DNA from: an uncultured Clostridia bacterium
Lineage (GTDB): Bacteria > Bacillota > Clostridia > TANB77 > CAG-508
Assembly (NCBI GenBank): GCA_947631385.1
Contig: CANRLE010000036.1
Span: 1 to 10,109, forward strand
DNA: 10,109 bases
Direction: 5' to 3'
The notes beneath the pieces are model-generated. The model made no database searches. It had not been told where the DNA came from and saw nothing but the letters and a program-made list of their open reading frames with translations. Of the stretch, positions 1 through 6,068 are shown in pieces (within the stretch, counting starts at the first letter, position 1; each line of letters opens with the position of its first letter). Both the position numbers and the translations under genes were made by a program.

Positions 1-1
1 T

Positions 2-187
2 GTTGCTAGAAGAATTGTAGATTTTATTAGTGGAGGAGTATATGCTTTAGATGGATATATTCAAAAAGTATCAAACTCAATCTTTTTAGTAGCACCATCT
101 AATTATGAAATAACAAATGAAATGGCAAGAGAAGAAATGAAAAGCAAACTTTCTGTTTCATGGCTAAAAAACAACGGAATAAACTAA
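2..187 (+). CDS. sepF: Cell division protein SepF, C-terminal part (5' end outside window)
   Basis: The frame is open from the window edge and ends at TAA 185-187, giving the last 61 residues. It starts VARRIVDFISGGVYALDGYI and continues through IQKVSNSIFLVAP. This matches the conserved C-terminal SepF core (R-x-x-D-F-x-x-G-x-x-Y-A-L-x-G, then I-Q-K, then I-F-L-x-x-P). SepF is a cytoplasmic FtsZ-binding protein that forms rings or arcs and links FtsZ to the membrane through an N-terminal amphipathic helix, which is not in the window. The identification rests on the motif and on divIVA lying next to it, the classical ylm-cluster neighbour. The sequence ends with a short tail after the core (SWLKNNGIN). 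Only 39 bp separate it from divIVA, so the two are probably cotranscribed. Confidence 0.9.
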   Translation, partial: VARRIVDFISGGVYALDGYIQKVSNSIFLVAPSNYEITNEMAREEMKSKLSVSWLKNNGIN

Positions 188-226
188 TTTTCTTAGTATC
201 TTTCGCTGCTTATTAAGGAGGAAAAA

Positions 227-682
227 ATGATAACACCATTAGATATTGAAAATAAAAAATTTTCTAAACAAATGATGAATGGATACAGTGTAGAAGAAGT
301 AGATGATTTCTTAGATGATTTAACCGTAGATTATACGAAAAATTACAAAGAAGCAACAGAATTAAGAGAAAAAGTAGCAGAATTAAACAAAAGTTTAGAA
401 CATTATAAAACAATTGAAGAAACTCTACAAAGTACATTGGTTATGGCACAAACTACAGCAGAAGATGTAAAAGAAGTAGCAAAGCAACAAGCAGAACAAA
501 TAATTCAAGAAGCAAGAGGAACAGCACAAAAACAAGTAAGTGATTTAGATAATGAAATTTTAGCAAAAAGAAAAGAATTAGAAGATATAAAAAAACAATT
601 TGATTTATATAAAGCTAAAATGGAATCACTACTAATTTCACAATTAGAATTGTTAAAAGATATAAACAAAGAAGATGTGTAA
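227..682 (+). CDS. divIVA: DivIVA-domain protein
   Basis: This 151-residue protein starts at ATG 227 with AAGGAGG (215-221) five bases upstream. The N-terminus, MITPLDIENKKFSKQMMNGY followed by SVEEVDDFLDDL, is the DivIVA membrane/curvature-binding domain (P-x-D-I-x-x-K-x-F, G-Y-x-x-x-E-V-D-x-F-L). The rest is an almost uninterrupted coiled coil, about residues 30-145, rich in E, K, Q and A. DivIVA proteins assemble at negatively curved membrane of the septum and poles and recruit division, segregation or cell-wall factors. At 151 residues it is close to the usual length. It lies 39 bp after sepF, without the ylmG and ylmH genes that often sit between them, and is followed by a strong terminator. 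It probably ends the division operon that enters from the left. Confidence 0.92.
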   Translation: MITPLDIENKKFSKQMMNGYSVEEVDDFLDDLTVDYTKNYKEATELREKVAELNKSLEHYKTIEETLQSTLVMAQTTAEDVKEVAKQQAEQIIQEARGTAQKQVSDLDNEILAKRKELEDIKKQFDLYKAKMESLLISQLELLKDINKEDV

Positions 683-695
683 AAAAATACAAAAG

Positions 696-723
696 AAAAC
701 TATCTAATTATAGATAGTTTTTT
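696..723 (+). terminator. Intrinsic terminator after divIVA
   Basis: AAAACTATCTA (696-706) pairs perfectly with TAGATAGTTTT (711-721) around the loop ATTA. That gives an 11-bp stem running into a T tract (718-723). It lies 13 bp after the divIVA stop. The stem is AT-rich, as expected in this genome. Because it is nearly symmetric it could also work on the minus strand, but no minus-strand gene points at it. Confidence 0.85.
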
Positions 724-756
724 GCATTTTTGACGAAAAATATTACAATATAGAGG

Positions 757-791
757 GTATGTTACAGAACTATTAAATGTATGTTACATTT
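757..791 (+). repeat. Direct repeat GTATGTTACA x2 upstream of the rsmD promoter (possible operator)
   Basis: GTATGTTACA occurs at 757-766 and again at 779-788, exactly 22 bp apart, which is about two helical turns on one DNA face. The second copy also lies inside a dyad, AAATGT (775-780) / ACATTT (786-791). The pair sits just upstream of the -35 element at 804-809. That geometry would suit a regulator or activator site, but no regulator is identified and the repeat could be chance in AT-rich DNA. Confidence 0.35.
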
Positions 792-803
792 TTATGAATA
801 CTC

Positions 804-831
804 TTGACTTTATTTGAAAATGGAATAAAAT
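804..831 (+). promoter_or_regulatory. Sigma-A-type promoter for rsmD and the downstream coiled-coil gene
   Basis: The -35 element TTGACT (804-809) and the -10 element TAAAAT (826-831) are separated by 16 bp, close to the vegetative consensus. Transcription would start about 838-842, leaving a leader of around 15-20 nt that holds the AAAGG ribosome site (845-849) before ATG 857. It lies after the divIVA terminator, so it would start a separate transcription unit. Confidence 0.65.
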
Positions 832-856
832 AGTAATATCAAAGAAAGGCAAAATT

Positions 857-1430
857 ATGAGAATAATAGGCGGAAGAGCTAGAGGAACTAAACTATATAC
901 ATTAGAAGGAAATAATACAAGACCGACCTTAGATAGAGTAAGAGAAGCATTATTTAGTATGATCCAATTTGAAATTCCTAACGCTATTTTCTTAGATTTA
1001 TTTGCAGGAAGTGGAGCATGTCGGGATAGAAGCAGTTAGCAGAGGAGCTAAGAAGGCAATTTTATGTGACCAATCCAAAGAAGCGATTGAAATAATAAAA
1101 AAGAATATTGAAAAAACACATACTGAAAATCAAATTGAACTTTATCATACTACATTTGAGCAATTATTGAATGTTAAAATAAAAGAAAAAATTGATTTTG
1201 TTTATATAGATCCACCATATAAGACGGACTTAGCTTGTGAAGCAGTAGATTTATTAATATCAAATGAAATAATGGCTCAAAATGGAACAATAATAATAGA
1301 AACAGACGAAGAAGAAAGAGTGATAAATTCATTAAAAAAATTCAGTATAGAAATTATAAATCAAAGAAAATATGGCCGTGTACATCTTATCATTTTAAAG
1401 CAAATAGATAAGAACAAAAGAAAGGGGTAA
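857..1430 (+). CDS. rsmD: 16S rRNA (guanine(966)-N2)-methyltransferase RsmD, reading frame interrupted by a +1 shift at 1019-1022
   Basis: RsmD methylates N2 of G966 of 16S rRNA on the 30S subunit using SAM. The first segment (ATG 857, weak AAAGG site) gives MRIIGGRARG, then TRPTLDRVREALFSM and the SAM-binding motif LDLFAGSGA (to residue 54). The zero frame then reads CGG and reaches TAG at 1037-1039. The rest of the protein continues in the +1 frame as GIEAVSRGAKKA, with the catalytic motif IDPPY (D118-Y121 after joining), and stops at 1430. The joined product is 190 residues, the usual RsmD length, and conservation resumes immediately on both sides. Only one surplus base, within TGTC (1019-1022), separates the halves. 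The second frame has no start with a believable ribosome site at the junction. It could be recoding, a sequencing error or a recent mutation. It is followed after 3 bp by the next gene, whose ribosome site lies inside the rsmD end. Confidence 0.88.
1019..1025 (+). other. Candidate +1 recoding site in rsmD at in-frame CGG (1022-1024)
   Basis: Zero-frame codons are GCA TGT CGG GAT. The conserved protein needs GSGA-x-GIEA, which is obtained by reading GCA TGT, skipping C1022, then GGG ATA GAA. Equivalently, CGGG could be read as a four-base Gly codon. An SD-like GGAG (1013-1016) lies two bases before the TGT codon, a spacing reminiscent of the prfB +1 site. However, those bases also encode the obligatory Gly-Ser-Gly motif, so the resemblance may be incidental. 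The zero-frame stop comes five codons after CGG. Confidence 0.45.
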
Positions 1431-1433
1431 ACC

Positions 1434-1940
1434 ATGGAAATTTTTACATTATTAGAAACGTTAGAGGAGTTATTAGAAAATAGTAGAAATGTACCATTTT
1501 CTTCTAAAAGTATAGTAGATAAAGATGAAATACTAGATTTAATCAAAGAAATTCGTTTAAAATTACCAGATGAATTAAAACAAGCAAAATGGGTTAAAGA
1601 AGAAAGACAACGTATTCTAGTAGAAGCTAAAAAAGAAGCAGATGGAATTGTAAAAGAAGCAGAAAATAGAATTATAGCAATGATAGATGAACATGAAATT
1701 ACAAGAAAAGCATATGACCAAAAAACAGAAATTATTGAGACAGCAAATGAAATGTCAAGAGAAATATCAAGAGGAACTAAAGAATATGCAGATACATTAT
1801 TAGGACAGACAGAAGATGTATTAAATGGTACATTGGATAAATTAGGAACTGATATGACAGAAGCAATAAATATAATGAGAATATCATTAGAGGATACAAT
1901 AAAAACAATACAGAATAGTAGAAAAGAGTTGAAGAACTAA
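1434..1940 (+). CDS. Coiled-coil protein resembling V/F-type ATPase stalk subunits; function unassigned
   Basis: This 168-residue protein has no membrane segment. It starts at ATG 1434 with AAAGGGG (1421-1427) six bases upstream, inside the end of rsmD. A short N-terminal helix (residues 1-17) is followed by a linker with VPFSSKSIVDKDE (20-32), then LIKEIRLKLPDELKQAKWV (36-54), then a long helix ERQRILVEAKKEADGIVKEA with alanine and charged heptads to about residue 120, and a C-terminal helix to the end. This VPFS, LPDEL, AKW layout is a pattern I associate with clostridial proteins usually named 'ATPase' or subunit-H-like because the helix resembles ATP synthase b/E/H subunits. No ATPase motif (Walker A or B) is present, so the name would mislead. 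It is cotranscribed with rsmD (3-bp gap). A DivIVA-like scaffold role is possible but speculative. Confidence 0.8.
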   Translation: MEIFTLLETLEELLENSRNVPFSSKSIVDKDEILDLIKEIRLKLPDELKQAKWVKEERQRILVEAKKEADGIVKEAENRIIAMIDEHEITRKAYDQKTEIIETANEMSREISRGTKEYADTLLGQTEDVLNGTLDKLGTDMTEAINIMRISLEDTIKTIQNSRKELKN

Positions 1941-1944
1941 AAAC

Positions 1945-1981
1945 GAGGAGCAATGGGAGAAAGTTTCCTTTTGCTCTTTTT
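1945..1981 (+). terminator. Probable intrinsic terminator between the coiled-coil gene and ftsK
   Basis: GAGCAA (1948-1953) pairs with TTGCTC (1971-1976), extended outward by G-T and A-T pairs. An inner pairing of GGGA (1955-1958) with TTTCC (1964-1968) closes the loop. A run of five Ts (1977-1981) follows at once. It starts a few bases after the stop of the upstream gene. The interrupted stem suggests partial termination, so some read-through into ftsK is possible; I see no convincing promoter between this hairpin and ftsK. Confidence 0.65.
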
Positions 1982-2009
1982 AAAGATTTTGAGAAGGAAT
2001 GAGGAATAA

Positions 2010-4454
2010 ATGTCAAAAAAAAGGAGATACAAAAAAAGAAATAAAGCTTCTAAAATAGATGTAACAGTAGTTTCATTAATTATATTAAGCATACTTTTAG
2101 CTGTGTTAATTTATACAAAATCAGGCATCATTGGTGTAAAATTAAATGAAATATTAGGTGGAATGATGGGAATTGTACAATATATTTTGCCAATAGGTAT
2201 ATTTGCAATTGCTATAAAATTAGCGTGTGAAGGAAGTGAGGACTGGAGTCCAAAATTAATACAGTATGGAATATTATTAGTTTGTTTATGTATTGCATTT
2301 AGTGTATTCCAAGTTTCTTCAGGAGAATTACTAACAAATAAAGAATTAGGAGAATCAGTAAAAGACGCATATGCTATAGGCTCACAAGGAAAAGGAGGAG
2401 GCTCTATCGGAGCTTGTGGAGCTATTCCACTTACAAAACTATTAGGAGATTTTGGGGCTATTGTTCTTTGCTTAGGAGGTGCTGCTATATTAGTAGTATT
2501 TACTTTTGGTATTAACTTATCAGAATTAATCAATCAATTAGTAGAAAAAGTACAAGAAAGACGAGAAGAAAGAAGAGAGCAAAGACATGAAATGCGCAAT
2601 CAGGAAGAAGAAATAGATGAAACACCTGCTCAACGTAGAAGAAGACAAAGAGAACTAGAAAAGCAAGAAAAAGATCAAATGGACAATCAAATCAAAATTA
2701 ATTTTGGTGGAAGAATTGTTGAAGGACCAGAAGAAAATGGATTGAAAAAGTATGATCATAGTGGAGAAGATTTAGAACCATTGACGAGACAATCTAAAAA
2801 GAAAGCAAAACCATTCATGTTTAGTGAAGATGAAATACAAGGAAGACCAGAACCACAACAACAAGAACCTCAACCAGATGTAATTGAAAATAACTTATTC
2901 AAAGAAGAAGAAGAACAAAAAGAAGATAAGAAAAAAGCAGTTTTACAATTAGAACATACAATAACAGTTGAAGATGAACATTACGAATATCCACCAATTG
3001 AGCTTTTAGGAAAATCTTCACAAAAATCCTTAAAAGGTGGTGCAAGAGCATTAGCTGATACTGCAACAAAATTACAAAAAACATTATATAGTTTTGGAGT
3101 ATCTGCAAAAGTGGAAAATGTATCTGTTGGACCAGCAATCACGAGATATGAACTAAAGCCAGCAGAAGGTGTACGTGTTAGTAAAATTGCTAACTTAGCA
3201 GATGATATTGCTTTAAATTTAGCAGCAGAAACAATTAGAATAGAAGCTCCAATACCAGGTAAACAAGCTGTAGGAATAGAAGTTCCAAATAGTCAAAGAG
3301 AAGCAGTACACTTAAGAGATGTTTTAGATAGTGAAGAATTTAGAGAACATCCATCTAAATTAGCAATAGCTTTAGGAAAAGACGTTGCAGGAAACATTCA
3401 ATTGGCAGACATTAGTAAAATGCCACATGTATTGATAGCAGGTTCTACAGGTTCTGGAAAGAGTGTATGTATCAACACAATTATAACTAGCATTGTTTAT
3501 CATGCTAAACCAAGTGAAGTAAAATTTGTAATGGTAGACCCAAAAGTTGTAGAATTATCTGTATACAATGGTATACCACATTTATTAATTCCTGTTGTAA
3601 CAGACCCTAGAAAAGCCGCAGGAGCATTAGCATGGGCAGTACAAGAAATGGATAATAGATATAATTTATTTGCTCAAAAAGGAGTAAGAGACTTAAAAGG
3701 ATACAATAAAGCAATTGAAAAGGAAGAAGGAGCAGGACAATTACCACAAATTGTTATCATTGTAGATGAGTTAGCAGATTTGATGATGGTAGCAAAAGGA
3801 GATGTTGAAGATGCAATATGTAGATTAGCTCAAAAAGCAAGAGCTGCAGGAATGCACTTGGTAATTGCAACTCAAAGACCATCTGTTGATGTTATCACAG
3901 GATTAATAAAAGCAAATGTACCTTCTAGAATAGCTTTTGCTGTTTCATCACAAGTAGACTCTAGAACAATATTAGATAGTGTTGGTGCAGAGAAATTATT
4001 AGGTAAAGGAGACATGCTATATTTCCCATCAGGTGCACCAAAACCTTCTAGAGTACAGGGAGCATTTGTAACAGATGAAGAAGTAGAAAAAATTGTAGAT
4101 TTTATTAAATCAAATGGAACAGCAAACTATAGTGAGGACATATTAGAAAGCATTGAAAACAGTAATAAAACAGACAAAGAAGTAGCTCAAGAAGCAGCAG
4201 AAGATGATGAAACAGATCCATTTTTGATGGAAGCAATTCAAACAGTTGTAGAAACAGGACAAGCATCAACATCATTTATACAAAGAAGATTTAAAGTGGG
4301 CTATGCAAGAGCTGGAAGAATTATTGACCAGATGGAAGAAAGAGGAGTTATTTCTGGTTATCAAGGAAGTAAACCTAGAGAAGTTTTAATGACACTAGAT
4401 CAATGGAATGAAATGAAAATGGGTACAAATAAGGAAGTGGGGACGGCCCAATAA
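2010..4454 (+). CDS. ftsK: DNA translocase FtsK/SpoIIIE
   Basis: This 814-residue septal DNA pump clears chromosomal DNA from the closing division or sporulation septum. Start ATG 2010 has GAGG (2001-2004) five bases before it. A basic N-terminus (SKKRRYKKRNK) is followed by four predicted membrane helices (about 18-35, 50-69, 83-101, 146-168). A charged E/Q-rich linker runs to about 320. The alpha/beta motor carries Walker A GSTGSGKS (478-485, K484) and Walker B IVIIVDE (581-587, D586 and E587), with the conserved HLVIATQRPSVDVITG segment after it. A C-terminal winged-helix gamma domain (about 733-800, with the RRFKVGYARAGRIIDQMEERG region) reads polar DNA signals (KOPS/SRS). All motor motifs are intact and the length matches Bacillus SpoIIIE/SftA-type proteins. 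Four rather than more membrane spans suits SpoIIIE. FtsK and SpoIIIE cannot be told apart from sequence alone. It heads a tightly spaced gene run. Confidence 0.95.
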   Translation: MSKKRRYKKRNKASKIDVTVVSLIILSILLAVLIYTKSGIIGVKLNEILGGMMGIVQYILPIGIFAIAIKLACEGSEDWSPKLIQYGILLVCLCIAFSVFQVSSGELLTNKELGESVKDAYAIGSQGKGGGSIGACGAIPLTKLLGDFGAIVLCLGGAAILVVFTFGINLSELINQLVEKVQERREERREQRHEMRNQEEEIDETPAQRRRRQRELEKQEKDQMDNQIKINFGGRIVEGPEENGLKKYDHSGEDLEPLTRQSKKKAKPFMFSEDEIQGRPEPQQQEPQPDVIENNLFKEEEEQKEDKKKAVLQLEHTITVEDEHYEYPPIELLGKSSQKSLKGGARALADTATKLQKTLYSFGVSAKVENVSVGPAITRYELKPAEGVRVSKIANLADDIALNLAAETIRIEAPIPGKQAVGIEVPNSQREAVHLRDVLDSEEFREHPSKLAIALGKDVAGNIQLADISKMPHVLIAGSTGSGKSVCINTIITSIVYHAKPSEVKFVMVDPKVVELSVYNGIPHLLIPVVTDPRKAAGALAWAVQEMDNRYNLFAQKGVRDLKGYNKAIEKEEGAGQLPQIVIIVDELADLMMVAKGDVEDAICRLAQKARAAGMHLVIATQRPSVDVITGLIKANVPSRIAFAVSSQVDSRTILDSVGAEKLLGKGDMLYFPSGAPKPSRVQGAFVTDEEVEKIVDFIKSNGTANYSEDILESIENSNKTDKEVAQEAAEDDETDPFLMEAIQTVVETGQASTSFIQRRFKVGYARAGRIIDQMEERGVISGYQGSKPREVLMTLDQWNEMKMGTNKEVGTAQ

Positions 4455-4465
4455 TCCTTATTAAA

Positions 4466-4471
4466 AAGGAG
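4466..4471 (+). promoter_or_regulatory. Ribosome binding site supporting a TTG start at 4479
   Basis: AAGGAG (4466-4471) is a good Shine-Dalgarno sequence, seven bases before TTG 4479. No ATG lies in frame at suitable spacing, and the reading frame continues smoothly from this TTG. The start is therefore called as TTG, which implies somewhat reduced initiation compared with the ATG-started neighbours. Confidence 0.7.
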
Positions 4472-4478
4472 AGAAGTT

Positions 4479-6056
4479 TTGCAAAAGAAAACGGATAAAT
4501 TATTAGATAAAATTGTAAAAAAGGACTACAATAATGAATTAGAAAAAGTCCTTGAAAAAAAATATTTTACCGAAGATGTAAAAAATCTTCTTCTTAGCAT
4601 ACTGTATAAAATAGAAACAGCATATAAGGACTATGAAAAAGTAAAACAAGATGTAGAAAGCAAAGAAGAATTCATAGAATCAATCATCGAAATCATTAAA
4701 AATAATTGTGAAGATATAAAAATTATAAAACTAAACTCAGAAGAAAGCAAAATGCTGGGAAGTAAAACATTTTTAGTCGAAAAAAACAAAAAAAGAATTA
4801 TTTGTTATCCTATTGAAAGAAAATTATTATATTGCATTGCAAAAATAGGGAAACATCCCAAAATTGTAAAAGACCAATATTATATTTTAAACAAGACATT
4901 ATCAGATTTAATCAATGTTGGCAAAAGTATTAGTACAGTAGAGCCAATGAGAGACTTTAATGGTTACTCATGGACAACAATTCCAAGAGAAATTGAAAGT
5001 ATTTATCATAATTTAGTATATCAAAATATGAGGATACTAGTTGGCTCTCAATTTTTGAATCATTGGATAAAAAATACAGAATATATAATGGATTATTTTG
5101 AGGCTTTTCAAAACAAATTAGAAGAGAAATTTAATAAAGAGGAAGAAGAAAAATTTGTAAGCTTATTAAGCAAACTTTCTATTTTATTAATGATGCAGTT
5201 TGACAGTAAAACAAAGAAAATATTAATGAAAGAAAAAAAGGAAGTAGAAGAAAAATTAGAAGAAATGGAAGATAATCAAAAATATATTCAAAAAATAACG
5301 AAAGAAAAACGTAATTTAGCAAAAGAAATAAAGGATATTGATGAAACTATAAATAATAAAGATAGGCTACAAAAAGAATATGAAAAAAGAAATGAAAACT
5401 TACCATTAAAAGAAAAGATTTTTAGCATTAGAATTTTATCAAAAATAATGATGAAAGAAAGAGAAGAAAAAATACAAAAGCTAGAAAAATTAAATGATTT
5501 ATTAAATCCGCAAAAATTTTTAAAATATAAAAAAGAATTAGAAAAAAAAGAAAAATATTTAAAAATAATGAATATAAAAGACTTACAAGAAGAAACAAAA
5601 AAATGTGTAATAAATTTACAAAAAATATTCTTAAAATGTTATCAAATTAAAATTGATAAAATAACAACAAAGCAAGAATTAACTAAATTAATTTACGAAT
5701 TTCGTTATTATTGTTTACTTCCTTTTATAGAAGAAAAACAAATATATCAAGTTACAGAAATCAAAAACGATGTAAAAAAAGTACAGGAATTACTGATTGA
5801 TAAAGCACATGAATTAAAATTAGTTGATACCATCTCAAAAAATAAACAAGTAGATTATCAAATTTTAAAAAATATATTTAATATTAGAGTAATCAACCTA
5901 GAAGACTTATACATAAAATTAACAAAAGATAAAGAACGTTTCTATGTTCAATTATTTGATGAAAATGTATTTGAAGAGAAACGCGAAATAGACGGAGAAA
6001 TAAATAAAAAAGAATTAGTATTAAAAACAAACAAAAAAGTAAAAATTTTTAACTAA
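4479..6056 (+). CDS. Uncharacterised 525-residue coiled-coil protein between ftsK and the beta-CASP gene
   Basis: I do not recognise this family. The protein is cytoplasmic by appearance (no signal peptide or membrane helix) and very rich in Lys, Glu, Ile and Asn. Three regions can be seen. The first is an N-terminal part (1-190) with a compact, less charged core at about 100-190 containing IERKLLYCIAKIGKHP, VEPMRDFNGYSWTTIP and YQNMRILVGSQFLNHWI. The second is a long coiled coil (about 216-375) rich in E and K. The third is a mixed helical C-terminal region (376-525) ending in a lysine-rich tail. No Walker, zinc, helicase or nuclease motif is apparent. It uses TTG as start and lies 24 bp after ftsK and 12 bp before the next gene, so it is probably cotranscribed with both. 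A structural or scaffold role is possible, but nothing in the sequence assigns one. Confidence 0.85.
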   Translation: MQKKTDKLLDKIVKKDYNNELEKVLEKKYFTEDVKNLLLSILYKIETAYKDYEKVKQDVESKEEFIESIIEIIKNNCEDIKIIKLNSEESKMLGSKTFLVEKNKKRIICYPIERKLLYCIAKIGKHPKIVKDQYYILNKTLSDLINVGKSISTVEPMRDFNGYSWTTIPREIESIYHNLVYQNMRILVGSQFLNHWIKNTEYIMDYFEAFQNKLEEKFNKEEEEKFVSLLSKLSILLMMQFDSKTKKILMKEKKEVEEKLEEMEDNQKYIQKITKEKRNLAKEIKDIDETINNKDRLQKEYEKRNENLPLKEKIFSIRILSKIMMKEREEKIQKLEKLNDLLNPQKFLKYKKELEKKEKYLKIMNIKDLQEETKKCVINLQKIFLKCYQIKIDKITTKQELTKLIYEFRYYCLLPFIEEKQIYQVTEIKNDVKKVQELLIDKAHELKLVDTISKNKQVDYQILKNIFNIRVINLEDLYIKLTKDKERFYVQLFDENVFEEKREIDGEINKKELVLKTNKKVKIFN

Positions 6057-6068
6057 TGGAGGTATTAC

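Noticed and set aside
730..758. TTGACG at 730-735 as a second promoter after the divIVA terminator
   Set aside because: No acceptable -10 element at 16-18 bp spacing; the nearest TACAAT is only 8 bp away.
1002..1430. A separate gene starting at TTG 1002
   Set aside because: It is the continuation of rsmD in the +1 frame. The TTG has no proper ribosome site, and the first residues before the junction (to 1022) do not match the family, whereas the first segment does.
2111..3138. Antisense open frames inside ftsK
   Set aside because: Low-complexity shadow frames opposite a well-conserved gene, with no ribosome site or recognisable protein.
4479..6056. The 525-residue protein as an SMC-like or RecN-like ATPase because of its coiled coil
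   Set aside because: No Walker A, Walker B or signature motif is visible in either terminal region.
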